Shown here: piece after piece, positions 1 to 11,885 of the stretch | Position numbering within the stretch: the stretch's first letter is position 1 | Layout: each line of letters opens with the position of its first letter | Source: Trichobilharzia szidati | Lineage: Eukaryota > Platyhelminthes > Trematoda > Strigeidida > Schistosomatidae | DNA: 64,000 nucleotides | Direction of reading: 5' to 3' | NCBI GenBank assembly: GCA_944472155.2 | Contig: OX235272.1 | Location: 96,168,020 to 96,232,019, forward strand | The notes under the pieces: model-generated | The model's input: the letters and a program-made list of their open reading frames with translations, nothing else | Databases searched by the model: none | Told to the model about the DNA's origin: nothing | Program-made: the position numbers and the translations under genes

Positions 1-1550
1 GCGTTTATAAATGTCCACAAAAATAAAAATAAAAAATCTCTCAAAATGTTATAAGATTATCAGAGTGATTATATTTATGCCTAATTGGTATCTAGCATTT
101 CTACAATTCAAAAAACCCTTGATCTATCGTTTTTGTTTTTGGTCTAGGTTTCTATAATAACCAAGATTTTACTGTTGTTTGTCTACCTTATTCAGTATGG
201 GAATGAGTGACTTTTTGCTGAATGTTTAAAATTTCAATAGCTACAGCTGATACAATCTAACTTACTGTGGTATGTGTTTGACAATTCCTGCTGGGCATAA
301 GAATTATTCTTAACCAGTATTAAACTTCACTTAAGACAACTTAGCAAATAAATGCTACATACGTGAAACTTTTGAAAGATCAGTTTCTAGACTACGTATG
401 TACGTCATAAATGTTTCATAAGGATTGATAAAGGTCAATTCAGTGTGGTTAGGGCAAACCTCATTAAATGTAAACTTTAACTGTCCAAGTCAGTGTTCCC
501 CAATCAGTTGTACAGGAAACAAGTAACCATATAAACTTTAAACATACCAAAAGAAGAAGGCTAGTAGGAGAATGTAATTTTGACGTAAGCAACCAATGCT
601 GAGAAAGCTAAAATGTTAAATGATAAAAGAGAATTCTATTCCCTAAACGCATTGACGTCATTCAACTGTTCGACTAGTGACTGAACGACTACAAAATATT
701 AAGAATCAATTTTGCAATAGCATAAAAGTAGATAGAGATTGAAAAAATACTGTTTCTGAACTGTTCATTTCTATGACAACCTAGACAAAAATTGTAGAAT
801 CTATGCATTGTCTGTTCATATATTTATTTTTTAGAAGTTGTTTTATATTACAAGACAACTGGTAACAGTTTATAAATGTCATTGACATGTAAATAAAAGA
901 GATACGAAACAAAATGCTGTGCAGTGATCTTCACAGCTAAACTACTCACAAGTAGTGCATATTACAGATGTGAATTTATTCATTCTGTTGGAATCATGCT
1001 ACAATTAACTAGTTGCACATTCTTGGTGCATGTTCTTCATTAAAGAATATATATTCAGCTTGAAAATTAAAAAAGGCTGATACTCTTTTTAGTAATGTAA
1101 ATGTCAGGTCTTATAGTGGAGTGCTTTATCGAACTTCACTTATCTCCTAACTTCACTCAGCTCAGTATAGGCGGACATTCACTGTAACTCCCGAATTAGC
1201 TAAGTTTATATATGGATTATGGCCTGATATCATTCAGCTCCAAAGCACTCACGAATTACAATTAATGTCAGTGAACTAAAAGACGGGTGACACATTTCAA
1301 CTGTTTGTGATATAGTCTAAAAATGTCACTTAGTAGTGAGTGAAGAAGGCATTGGAATTGTAGGATATGTTCGCAGCTCAGGTGAACAGTTTGCTATTTT
1401 TACAGCCTTTGAACTGGGTAATTTAATTACTCAGCTTTATTTTTCTCAGCATTGTGGGCATTCAAGTCGGCAATGAAGATATTATCTAGAATGAAAATTA
1501 AAGTTTCGCCATCACACCATCCAGCTCAATTGAAACGGCAATACCAAAAG
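1..1550. other. No recognisable feature
   Basis: A+T-rich sequence with stops in all frames; no repeat family or RNA gene was recognised. Confidence 0.5.
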
Positions 1551-1852
1551 GAAATTTGAATTTGAATTTCGACAACCTGATACGATGATGCAGTTTATCT
1601 GAAACGTGCAATGTACTTGCGGAACACACTCCAGAGATTCTGATTACACACGTACTTGTCATAATTATTGTTTATCACATTGACCTGTACACAATCTCAC
1701 ATGTATTGTAATAATTCATGCCTCCTTGCCTTCTATATAAATTTGTATGACAAGTACGTGTATGGTCAGAATATCCGAGATGTGCTGCGCAAATACATTA
1801 CACGTTTCAGATAAGCTACGTCTTCTTATTGTGTTGTCGAAACCAAAAAGGG
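1551..1852. repeat. Imperfect inverted repeat, arms about 110 bp
   Basis: Left arm about 1551-1664, right arm about 1744-1852. Matching blocks include tttcgacaac / gttgtcgaaa, tatctgaaacgtg / cacgtttcagata and acgtacttgtcata / tatgacaagtacgt. The roughly 80-base spacer is A+T-rich. I recognise no coding sequence. Confidence 0.8.
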
Positions 1853-2048
1853 AACTTTATTTACTAAAATCTTCTGACTAACTTCAGACTTTGACTTCCG
1901 CCTTACCGTTTTTAAAGTATTTCTTCTATTCATCAACTTGTATTTGTTTTCAACTTTAGATTGACGACAAAATGAAAGAAAGGAAATGAAATGAATTCCG
2001 GTTAGAATATGACTTAACCTTCTCTTAATGCTTTATGAAAAGATACTG

Positions 2049-2249
2049 TGCGTCGCTTGTTCAGTAACAGAATACTCACTAGCTGTGGGATCGATTTCCA
2101 GCCAACACAATTCTAAATCGTTCTTAGTCAGTTGTAGAGCTGGGCATAGGCTAGCAAACTCCTCCTATAGTGAAAATAATACTATCACTAGTGGAACTTC
2201 AAGGTTTGGAGCTCCATGTTCCACTCAAAAAGCAAGAAATGCAAAAAGC
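2049..2249 (+). mobile_element. SINE family A copy
   Basis: tRNA-like A box (cttgttcagtaacagaatac) and B box (gatcgatttcc), then the typical middle (ctgggcataggctagcaaact) and the tail ggagctccatgttccactca. A 74-codon open frame over it is a by-product of the repeat. Confidence 0.75.
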
Positions 2250-2794
2250 TGATTTGGAACTTTTGATATCTGCATTCCATCTATAGCTTAGTAGTAAAAA
2301 CGTCGAAGGTATGAGGTAAGATTAAAACAGATCGAAATTTAACTGGATTTAGCTGATGAGTAATAGATGGGATAACAGTATGTTCTGTGTACTGTTGTGT
2401 TTACTGTTACCTATCATTTAATGAAATGAACTACGTTTTTTCACCTTAACCCTTCACTACAGTCATATCTGGGAATTCAAATTAGGCGGAGACTTATTGT
2501 AGATACTGAAATGTTGGTTACGAAGAACCACTAGATCAAAATTATCATCGATAGATATGCATAAGTCTCTAAAGGTAAAACTACAGATTTCTGAAATTGT
2601 CATCATGTGATCAGCATTTAGATTTTGAGATACCTTTCTGTAAAGCTGTCACTCTTTGGAAGGGGGATCTCATTAATTTTCGCAATGGCGATTAAAAGGC
2701 TTTTTACTAAGAAAGAATAGGTTAGCTATCATACAGATAAATCAGTCATTGATGTCAGGGGGAAATAGCCTAAAAACAAAAGGCTTCATTTCAG

Positions 2795-2990
2795 TACAGA
2801 TTTCGTCAGAAAGTGAAATCAGTTTGAGAACAATTGAAAACAAAGGAGCACTTGACAGGTGTTTCACCCCAGTTTGAGAATCCTCATAGGTACACGCCGA
2901 GGACCTCTCCGGAAATATAATAGAATCCAGGACCTTAGAGTTACAAGGCAAATACGTTGGCTATTCATCCAGCTGGCTGTAGCACAATGA
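2795..2990 (-). mobile_element. SINE family B copy, degraded
   Basis: Minus strand: head with gctggatgaat, taactctaaggtcctgg, and the hammerhead-like ggtgaaacacctgtcaa block, then the tctcaaactgatttcac end. Confidence 0.6.
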
Positions 2991-3310
2991 CTTATGAATC
3001 CTAACTTCTGTCAGTTAATGACGTATGCCACGGCTAACGCGTCTGGTTCGCACTAGATAAAATGAATCTCATCGGTTATGACTTTTCATGTCGTTTCTGA
3101 CGTCAGTTCGTGATGAAGTTTACACAAAAACTAACCTAAATCTGTAGAAACTTGTAAAGTTATTATTAATTTGCTTAAATGATAAACATATATTCGTCTA
3201 CATACGTTACTCTTTACAGTTGAAAAACAAGAAAAATAAGGCAACCAGTATATATATAATTTAAAGTCCAGTGTTTTATTTTAATGTGAATTTCAATGTG
3301 ACCTTCAATT

Positions 3311-3558
3311 GTGCGTCAGTAGTTCAGTGGCATAATACTCGCCAACCAACCACGTGGTCCGGAGTTCGGTCTCCGGCCGACACACTCCTAAATCCCACTT
3401 AGACGGTAATTAGCCACCCGGTAAAGAGGGGTGGGGCTGGGTGTGAGTCCAACAACCCTACCGCGTAAGATTCAATTTCAGCGCTACTGAAACTTCAAAG
3501 CTCTGGTTTGCAGCCCTATATTTCACAGGGAACGCCAACAGAATAAAATTAAAATATA
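3311..3558 (+). mobile_element. SINE family A copy, near full length
   Basis: Starts gtgcgtcagtagttcagtgg (A box), B box near gagttcggtctcc, then cactcctaaatcccacttag, the cggtaaagagg block, and tail ctgaaacttcaaagctc to an A-rich end. It serves as the reference for this family, about 240 bp. Confidence 0.85.
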
Positions 3559-3764
3559 AAATCTCATTAAACAATAATTAATATTATTACATCTGTTTTT
3601 AATTTTGAAGGTTATCACTAATGATTTTTAAATCTGTACAGCTCCATGCCGTTAAGTCTACTGACTGATTTGTACATACCACTTTAATTCTTTATAAATG
3701 TCCAGAACATAGCGGTTGTGATTTTTCTGGAATAATTTGAGCGTCTAGTCAACGATTGAATCAT

Positions 3765-3841
3765 TACAAAATTACTTAAAATAGTGCCCAGCGTGTTTTA
3801 ATTTTCTAAACACGCTGGGCACTATTTTAAGTAATTTTGTA
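3765..3841. repeat. Perfect 34-bp hairpin palindrome
   Basis: Arms 3765-3798 and 3808-3841 are exact reverse complements with a 9-base loop (taattttct). The arm core is agtgcccagcgtgttt. No mismatch. Confidence 0.95.
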
Positions 3842-4299
3842 CTGTAATTCGTAGTTACTAATGTACTATTATTCTGTCATTAGTATCCTATTGTACATTT
3901 TATTGTCAGTGTACAAATCTGCGTCACAGCTTGGTGTGTATATGTGCGTGTGTCTTCATGCATGAGCATTTTCATTACTAGAAATATCATATTGTTAAGG
4001 TTTATGACGAAACTTCATTCACTTAACCATACTTTGATTTTTTTAATACTTCTCACTTATACAGTATGCGCAGCTGAATGATAATACTTATTCAAATAAC
4101 TGAATATGACAACTTGTCTTTTCCTGTCTATTAATCAACCGTAATGTAAATATATATATACTGAGTGCATTTAATTCCATCATTTCACCAACATAATTTC
4201 TGTTAGAAAGTAAACTCAGTAAGTAGATAAACCTAGAACTTCAGTAATGAATAAATTAGCAATGTTTAACTATATTTACACTCATATTATTGCTTGCTT

Positions 4300-4690
4300 A
4301 GGTTCCTGATGGAACGTAGAACTTCAGTAAGACATCACCATTTCACTCTATCTTCTACAATCACTTTCTACTGGCTTCATGAATATCCATAAACTTCCAT
4401 ATCTTTCTCCATGTTACTCTGGGATATTCAACTCGTCTTTTTCCTTTCAGGTACACTCGACAGCCTGGTACTTAATGTTGTTCAGCAGTCCTCTTAGCGT
4501 ATGCTCACACAATCTCCATTTTCTTCTATATATTTGTTGAATAGCAGGTAGTTTTCTGGTTCTCTGCCTACCAAAGTTCCTTATTGCTTATCCACTCTTG
4601 AAGGCCACCTAATCTTCACTACCGAGTGAAGGAGGACAGCTGTTGCTGAAAGTTTTTTAGTGGCCTGTAGGAAATGCTTTTTTGTGACGC
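4300..4690 (-). mobile_element. RTE-like LINE, 3' end of ORF2 (dead)
   Basis: Translated in shifting minus frames, it gives the C-terminal region that follows reverse transcriptase in RTE elements (a piece resembling W-x-GHTLR with later LLNNIKYQ), then an untranslated end near gttccatcagg. Stops and frameshifts are frequent. Confidence 0.6.
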
Positions 4691-6320
4691 ACTAATTTTC
4701 TAAACTGCATAAAAGCAGTGACTAGACATTAGTGCTGAAGATCCGGATCTTGTTCCTTATGCAGAGTGCAACAGATTTTCAGAGTGATTTCAGAGGAACG
4801 GTTTGTCAGGCTTTACACAATAGCTAAAGTCAGCGTTCCTGTTAAGTCAGTTTTCGGTAGACAAGAAGCAAAAGATGTAAATCAGAAGGAAATGATAGCT
4901 TGATTAGTAAGTGGCATTTTTGTCAACTAAATTAACACTGCTGGATGCATTCAGCTTTACTAACATGCCTTATAGTATCGTCTGATGTTCATATCACTGG
5001 AAATTCGCGGATTAGAAAAGAGGATGAATCATACAATCTCTGTCATATCATGCAAACGTTCTTGTCATACTGTTGGCGAATAGAATAACCATATGTGCTT
5101 ATTGTGTTCAATTTGTATTTAAGTTAACTATTCAAAGCATCAGTAAGCTCTACTTATTCTCCGTGTACAGAAATATTAGACATGTATTTGTGAACTGTGT
5201 GATTCTTAAAATAATTTGACGTATCCCAAAACGTGAAGTCGAGTATTTCGCATGAAAAAAGAAAGAACAGTTTACAAGACACTGATAATCAGTGTTCACG
5301 TCTTATTTTTCCTAGGTGAACCAAGACCTTTAAATGCATAATAATGTCCCAGCTTCAGAATGTGTTCACAAAATGGAAGGCTTCGTCATCCTGTTCTCGC
5401 CTTTCATCAACCTGAACCGATAGTGTTTGACTAAACAGTCCCGGAGAACACGCTCACAACGTCCACCGTAATCGACTTCAGATATTATTACGCCTTACTG
5501 ATGAACGCCAACGTACATGAAACCTAAGCATTAGGCATCCCATTGCAACATGTAGTTTTGTAACTCCCTTTAAATTTCCTCAGCTGCACTGTACATCAAA
5601 TATCATACAGCACGATGTCAAGCCATCTACATCAATAATCATACCGCCGTTTTTATGAACAAAATAAATCCTGGTACTTAAACACAGACCAAATTAGATT
5701 TTCCGCTCCGCAAAAATCATTCATTATACCTAATCCAATCCGAGACGAGGACAGTCTTAGCCTGGAAAGTCAATGTCCCCTCTTCCAAAACAGTGGATGA
5801 ATTTGCCTGAAATACATCACATCCCATGATTTTGCAGATATGTACTATGAATCATTGTCAATAAGCACAGAACGTAAGTAATCAATTTCCTATCGGTGTA
5901 TGTACATCTATGCATAGATCTACCACAACCTTGTATCCATAATGTTATTCACTGTTAATATTGATTTAAGCCGATCACATGATGTCTTCCAATTTATCTT
6001 ATTATATAATTCAACAAAACACTGAAATCACCTGTCACCGCTTATCAATCGTTCGACTTTCTTCCTTAACAAAAACCTATAAGAAAACGACTTCACACCA
6101 TGAAGTTATTGTCACGAGAGTTATCCATTAAAAAATATAAAATAGATTTTGTGCAAAATAATTGTTCAGAAAGTAAGTTATTAAAATCGATTGTATAAAG
6201 CAGAACTAACTAACGGGTGTTAAATGAAATGTTCAGTGTTCTCGGTGTTCAATATGCATATACGCGCATCAATTATATTTTGTTTGAACGTAGTATGGTT
6301 AAATGATTAGTGTTTTATTT
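4691..6320. other. No recognisable feature
   Basis: Unique-looking noncoding DNA between a LINE remnant and a SINE-B. No open frame of 60 codons. Confidence 0.5.
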
Positions 6321-6521
6321 TTAAGTATTGGTTTCTGTGGGGGGTTAGTTTGATTGACTGGAGCTGGCATCACTTAGAGAACCATTGGAAAACCTGAGAG
6401 TACTGGACAGCTGTTTCGTCCTAGTTTAGAACTCTTCATCAGTACGCACCCACCACCAGGGTTCGAACCCGGGACCTCTTAGTTACAAGGCGAGCTCGTA
6501 GACCATTAAGCCACTGGGACT
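6321..6521 (-). mobile_element. SINE family B copy with fossil hammerhead
   Basis: Minus strand: gtcccagtggcttaatgg (A box), ccgggttcgaaccctgg (B box), then a hammerhead-like block at 6400-6445: stem I gtactg/cagtac, core tgaagag, gaaa, stem III acagctgt, cleavage tc. C3 is A. The outer end caatactt is the family 3' end. Confidence 0.85.
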
Positions 6522-6967
6522 AGGGTTTTACTTTTACTTATTGACTTGACTGATTTCACATAATACTTTCATAGATAAACTGTTGTTTGATGTAACAGTT
6601 TCTCTGACTAGCATATTTTCGCTTTTTATTAACAACGTCAAAGTTCCATCTATCATGATTATGTGTTACCTTATAACAGTTACTAAATGAGATGGTTCAC
6701 ATCAAAATACTTAATTTTTTATACTAAGACTGGATCATCGCATATCCAAAGTATCCACTGTAGATAAACATTAAAATTGATGATTTTTTATTTTTATTTG
6801 GAGTTCGAATTAGAATAACAAGTAATGAGTCTTAAATAATGCAAAATGAGTATACTTTATTTTGTCACAGGCAAGCAAAAATAATAGTAAATAACTGGAA
6901 GTATTGAAAGCTTGTTTAACCCATAATCCAGAACTTGTTGGATCGTAGCCATGCTTTCCTACCTAGT

Positions 6968-7185
6968 GTGTGTCGGTGATTCAGTAGTAGAATACTAGCT
7001 AACCATCAGCAAGGTCCTGGTACGATTCCCGACTGGCTCACTAATGTGCTTCACCTGTTTTACTAGCCAGTAATAAGAACGAAAAAGTGAGAAAGTTGGG
7101 CGTGGAACTAGCAATCATACCACTGTCGAGACTTCAAACTTGAAGTTGGAAGCCCAGTGTTCCGCCTGCAAGGCAGGGGATGAAG
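6968..7185 (+). mobile_element. SINE family A copy
   Basis: Starts gtgtgtcggtgattcagtag; B box region ggtacgattcccgac; middle agccagtaataag; tail gaagcccagtgttccgcc. Moderately diverged. Confidence 0.75.
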
Positions 7186-8529
7186 AGCAGTTGATCAGTT
7201 CAACTGTTAAAAGTCAGTCAACTAGAAGACACAAACTAATATTTCTTATATTTTCAAATTTATCATCCTGCTATAGGTCAGCTGTGATCAGAATAGAATA
7301 GTCGATGAATTCACCATTGTGTAATGCGAGTTCAAATCTCTGAGCGTTAATTACTCATGTGTATTTAAAAATATAGGCGAACATATTGTACACTGAGGGT
7401 ACAGGTTTTGATCGACGATCCGGATTAGAAAACCACTGTGACTACCATACAGTTGGAACGGCTGGATTAAGACGTTACTTTGGTCTCAAGAATTCTACGA
7501 CTAAGCATTATGATACTTAATGATCATCACTTTTATTCATTTCAATTCTTTTCATATTGAGTATCTTTTCGAAAAACCTTGGAAGCAAGTAAACAATCAC
7601 ACTACTTGAAATAATCTGCTACTGTAATCTAAGTGGTTTATACAGTTAGTTTAAAAATAGCGAAAGGGTTGAAATAAAGTAACTAGCTTGGTAGCCATAC
7701 GTCAAATTTTCCTTATTTCACACAAAACATACGGTATTGGGTAATCAGTCTGTAATCAAATCAGATTGATATGACATATATATGAACAACAAACTGTATC
7801 CATTGAACGATAACTGAAATACTGTATTGTAAATCTAATAAATATGATTCGGTAGAAAACAGAAATATCCTGACTGAGACTTACTGTTTCTTCTACTCTT
7901 ACATAAATGAAACAAGTGCTCTTCTGCTCCTAATTCCAATCGACAAACTTACAGAATTATAATAAAATAGGGCATACAACTTAAAGTCTTGATTATATAT
8001 TTTGCATATTTTTCATTTGTGACTGTGCTTGTGTGTGTGTGTGTCAGTTGTTTCGTATACGAATGTAGTTAGTTCCTAGTAAACTAAAGGTTGCAGCAAT
8101 GACAACATCGTAGATAGTCAATATATTACAATGAGTATTATTGACTATAAGTATCGCTGGTGTTTGATGTCAAAATAATGACAGTGTTAATATAGATGGG
8201 TTGAATTTTAGAAAGGCGGTGTATTGCTAAGCTATTTTTGATGCATACAATTACATTCGACCTAGTATTTGGATGGAAATATTCAATGGTTGGTTACCAG
8301 GTGAATAAACAGCGTAGCAAATTTTTGGATACTTTTACTCTAAGTCAATAATTCATTACTTCGACATTAACATATAATAATAAAAACTTAATTTTTGCAT
8401 ATTATATATCCGATGTCCTTTGTAAGTTTTATTTATGATATTAAAAGTTGTAAGTAGGGATTCATGCTACAGGATATGTAAACAGTCCTAATCAGTTAGT
8501 GATGTAACTAATGGAGGATAAGTTACCAT
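7186..8529. other. No recognisable gene
   Basis: A+T-rich; only a short (GT)n run near 8032-8044. Confidence 0.5.
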
Positions 8530-8860
8530 GTATTTTAGCCATGTCATCCAGTGAAACAACAAATAATGCAAATATATAAACATCTCCCACTATGGCTAAG
8601 TAAAGGTGTAGTTAAAACCATTAACAGTTCGATATTGGACCATCTGGTGCAAACCGGCCACAAAGTCAGCGTGGAAGAATCCTTCTCTATAATCTACTGG
8701 GTGCCTAATAAATTGCCAAAACCATCGAAACACCGTATGCTCCAAACAGCAGAGGCTATTGCGATTCGCCTCAAACAACCAGTGCTCTGTGTTCAAAAGA
8801 AGCAAGTCCAGCCCCTACCACTGCCCTGGCCTTCAGTAGAGACTATAAATTCATGAATTT
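8530..8860 (+). pseudogene. Penelope-like element, end of endonuclease region
   Basis: The open frame at 8551-8856 reads HLPLWLSKG, SSILDHLVQTGHKV, and AEAIAIRLKQPVLCVQKKQV, matching the end of the endonuclease part of schistosome Penelope-like elements (compare 62400-62620, where VEHLIDSGHLV and AEAMAI occur). RT and the GIY-YIG start are missing. Confidence 0.75.
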
Positions 8861-9504
8861 GTACTATTACCTTTCCTAATTTTTCTGACATTCAGCTTAT
8901 TTTATGTTGATGCTATTGAGCTGTAATCAATCAATATTATTGATTCGATGTTATTTAAACATTAATTTTGTGCATAACACTATTTCATTCATTCACTATA
9001 ATGTATATATAACTGTAGAGTCTGATGATGAAGTTGTTGAAAAGAGTACTCTTTGTTCAGTATCCATTCTGTTGAAAAATTTTGATGGGCATTTTTAATC
9101 AGTTAATTTATATAAACGTTGCATTCTACCATTGGGATTTTATGACAATAAAACAACCGAATTAACGGATTGTGTAACAGTTAGGTGAATTACTATTGAT
9201 CCTCTTGTTCCCTTCCTTAAACTCTGAGTGGTACATTGGACTACATGCTTTAAGCTTTGAAGCCTCACTGACAGTGGGGTTGCTGGCATCACACTGCAAC
9301 CGAATACCATTGTGTCGTACGGTTACACTTCAGCGTTTTAATTTCTCTCCATCAAACAGAGTTATGAGACATTTTTCTGAGCATTATATCAAATCGTATA
9401 TTTGTCAGTATTGATTTCTAATCCACTGATTGGGTTTTATGTCACTTGAAATAAACAGCAAGTTGGAAACTTCTAATTTTTTTTCAAGTCTGCTTTATAA
9501 GTGT

Positions 9505-9576
9505 GCGTCGGTGGCACAGTGGTTAGGACTCTCGCCGACCATGCACATGGTCCGGGGTTCGATCCCCTGCCGACGC
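9505..9576 (+). mobile_element. tRNA-like head of a SINE family A copy
   Basis: Seven-base acceptor-like stem gcgtcgg/ccgacgc pairs perfectly, and a five-pair T arm has loop ttcgatc. A box ggtggcacagtggttagg and B box ggggttcgatccc are intact. The D arm does not close, and the anticodon position is a tight gaccat/atggtc hairpin, so this is not an ordinary tRNA gene. The body is missing; a family tail lies separately at 9813-9866. Confidence 0.75.
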
Positions 9577-9789
9577 ACACCCGATATCTATGGTCGGCCT
9601 GCAAAATTTGGGCTACCGATATCCATGCTGAAAATTCCATACTTGTACTGAAAATACGGTGTGGCATCAAGCTGTAAACAAAATAAATTGACCAACATTT
9701 CGAATTCACTACAATTTCCTTTGGAAAACCAGAGTATTCGGATCACAGTAAATATGATATGCTTAGGTCAGTTTTGTTTTTCTCATTGA

Positions 9790-10190
9790 GTGTTTGAACC
9801 GAAGTACACGACTCTAGCTTGAAGCCCTATGTTCCACTGGGGAACGTGAAGGAAGAAAAAAAAACACGGCTTTTATTAACTTGTCGGCTCCTTGTATGGA
9901 CACTTTGACCAAGTCTAAAGATGAGCATAATTTTATTGGATGGATGGTGACTGACACCGGAATCCAGGATGTGTATTTCGTCCTATTTAGGACTTTTAAT
10001 CTGGATGCCACTTGCAATCCTCATGGCATGATAGTGCTTGCACTAAGACTAGAAAGCTTTGATGCTTGAAAAGAAATGTACTCGGTTCAAGTTTCACTGA
10101 GGATTGCAGCCACATCCGGCTGACAAGTCTTAAATAGGGCAAAGTGCATATCCTGAATTCTGTTGTTAGCTACTAACCACCAATTATCAT
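9790..10190. mobile_element. Head-to-head pair of Smα-like hammerhead elements
   Basis: The minus copy (about 9867-10070) carries a hammerhead at 9962-10006 with intact gaaa but a destroyed tgacgag box. The plus copy (about 10080-10190) carries one at 10114-10158 with ctgacaag and a damaged gaaa. The outer left end (about 9790-9812) matches the Smα tail seen at 10868; a SINE-A tail (9813-9866) sits between it and the body. Both copies end in the conserved gatggtgact / agctactaaccacc ends. Confidence 0.75.
9813..9866 (+). mobile_element. SINE family A 3' tail fragment
   Basis: agcttgaagccctatgttcc... to a poly-A run matches the end of the copy at 62031-62260 almost base for base. It lies directly inside the tail of the neighbouring minus-strand Smα element. 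Confidence 0.7.
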
Positions 10191-10604
10191 CGTACATGTG
10201 ATCTGTTTATGGCATTAATGGCAGTCTAGAAAGCCAGCATGATTGTATGGTGGTATGTAATAGTGATTCATATGAATACGCGAAAACTACTAACGCCAAC
10301 GCAATTATATTCACCATTATATTGAGATATAAGGTATAAGTTTAACATTAATTTTAAGTGTATTTGATGGATTGGTGAATGACAGCCATATACATAGATG
10401 ATGAATATATATCACTTTACAAGCAAGTGAATCACATTGCTCTTTACTTTGGCAAAGTAATTTTCACTGAAAGACCCCCATGATGATATCGACCAGGAGA
10501 AATGTCTGAAAGTGAAATTCAGTTTATTTCTTTTTTCACAATTTAGAATTCAATCCTCATATCAAATTCGTCATACACTACCATTTTGTATCCAAGCAGC
10601 TTGC

Positions 10605-10799
10605 TCAAATTTATATGAATTTAATTGGTGGATGGTGACTAGCAGGGGGATCCAGGATGCCATTTTGTTCTATTTGGGACTCGTCATCTGGGTGTACCTG
10701 CATTCCCCAGTGAGTGACGATGTTCCTACTTAGGCTCGAACCTAGTGCCGTCAGTTTCAAACGCCAAAGCGTTATCCACCAGACCACTTGGGCCACGAC
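10605..10799 (-). mobile_element. Smα-like SINE with tRNA-like head and hammerhead
   Basis: The most complete copy of this family. On the minus strand the head has an A box (ggcccaagtggtctggtgg, 10775-10793) and a B box (ggttcgagcc, 10733-10742). The hammerhead (10650-10693) follows, then the agtcaccatccaccaatt end (about 10622-10640). Core defects: C3 is A, and the G of gaaa is lost. It would be transcribed by RNA polymerase III from its internal promoter. Confidence 0.8.
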
Positions 10800-10831
10800 A
10801 GCCGCCTCTTGTGCAACAAGTCATATTAATT

Positions 10832-11163
10832 ATTTAACTGAATTTTAGATTTTCCTTGTCAATTGATTGAACCGAAGTGCTCGGACTCAGGTTGACGTGT
10901 CAGTTTCTTTTGCAGATGCTTCGGCGATGTCTGGGCATGTAATTAGAATTTAATTAGTGGATGGTGACTACATCCAGTGACGAGTCCCAAATAGGACGAA
11001 ATGCGCATTCTGGATCCCACTGGTAGTCACCATCCACCAATTAAATTCTAATTGCATGCCCCGGCATCGTCGAAGCATCTGCACAAGAAGCTGACATGTC
11101 AACCTGATACCAAGGACTTCAGCACAACCAATCGACGGGAAAAATCTAAAATTCAATCAAATT
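10832..11163. mobile_element. Foldback Smα element with hammerhead in the loop
   Basis: Two inverted arms of about 139 bases (10832-10970 and 11024-11163) enclose a 53-base loop holding a plus-strand hammerhead (10972-11015). The innermost arm bases (ggatggtgacta / tagtcaccatcc) extend stem I of the ribozyme. The arms match over nearly their whole length, with scattered substitutions and small indels. In the core, tgacgag and gaaa are intact but C3 is missing between stem I (atccag/ctggat) and the core. Confidence 0.85.
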
Positions 11164-11885
11164 TATGTGGTCTGAAATAAGTTAGCTCTCTGGAATGAGT
11201 CTGTCAGGACATACTGTTGATTGTCTTGGTCCAAGACGAGTGAAGAGACTCCCCTGTGTTTAGATCACTTCAATCTGGTAAGTTCACAAGCATTAGCCTT
11301 CGACTTGAGGGCTTTTCAAATACTCACAAAAATCAGTAGTATATAACTTCATCTTGAATCTTTTGTGACGATTCACTCGATAAGACTAAATTAAGTGGTC
11401 ATATTTTATTTAGACCAATACAACAGTATTGACTATTTAGCTTGGTGTTCTGGATAACAAGTTGTAACCCTGATGAGATGACCTTAAACCGTAGCAGAGA
11501 TTAAAACGAATCAATCTAAGATTAACTAATATTTTTTTTATTTGCTTGACTTGGTGAGTGAACAAATGATTTTGATAAAATATTATTTTAATTGAAATAA
11601 CAAATGACCCTAGAAATAACCTTAAATAAAACAAAGGAAAGGTGTATTATGACAGAAATGAGTAGAGGTGATTTCGCTGACCGATAGATAATACAAATAT
11701 GATACATTGTAAGTCCACTCACCTGATAAATGAGATCTCTTTCCTTTACTAAGACGAAGTTTATTGTTTAACTGATTATATTTACTGAATGGTGTGAATA
11801 TTTTGTCTCAATATGCTTCAGATGGTGGTTCGCATGATTTCTGTCAGAGTTACTGTTAGGGGTCTCAGGTATCTTCAGTAATTCT

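Noticed and set aside
8596..8805. Minus-strand 69-codon open frame
   Set aside because: Shadow of the Penelope-like remnant on the plus strand.
9505..9576. Functional tRNA gene
   Set aside because: D arm does not form and the anticodon loop is too short; head of a SINE.
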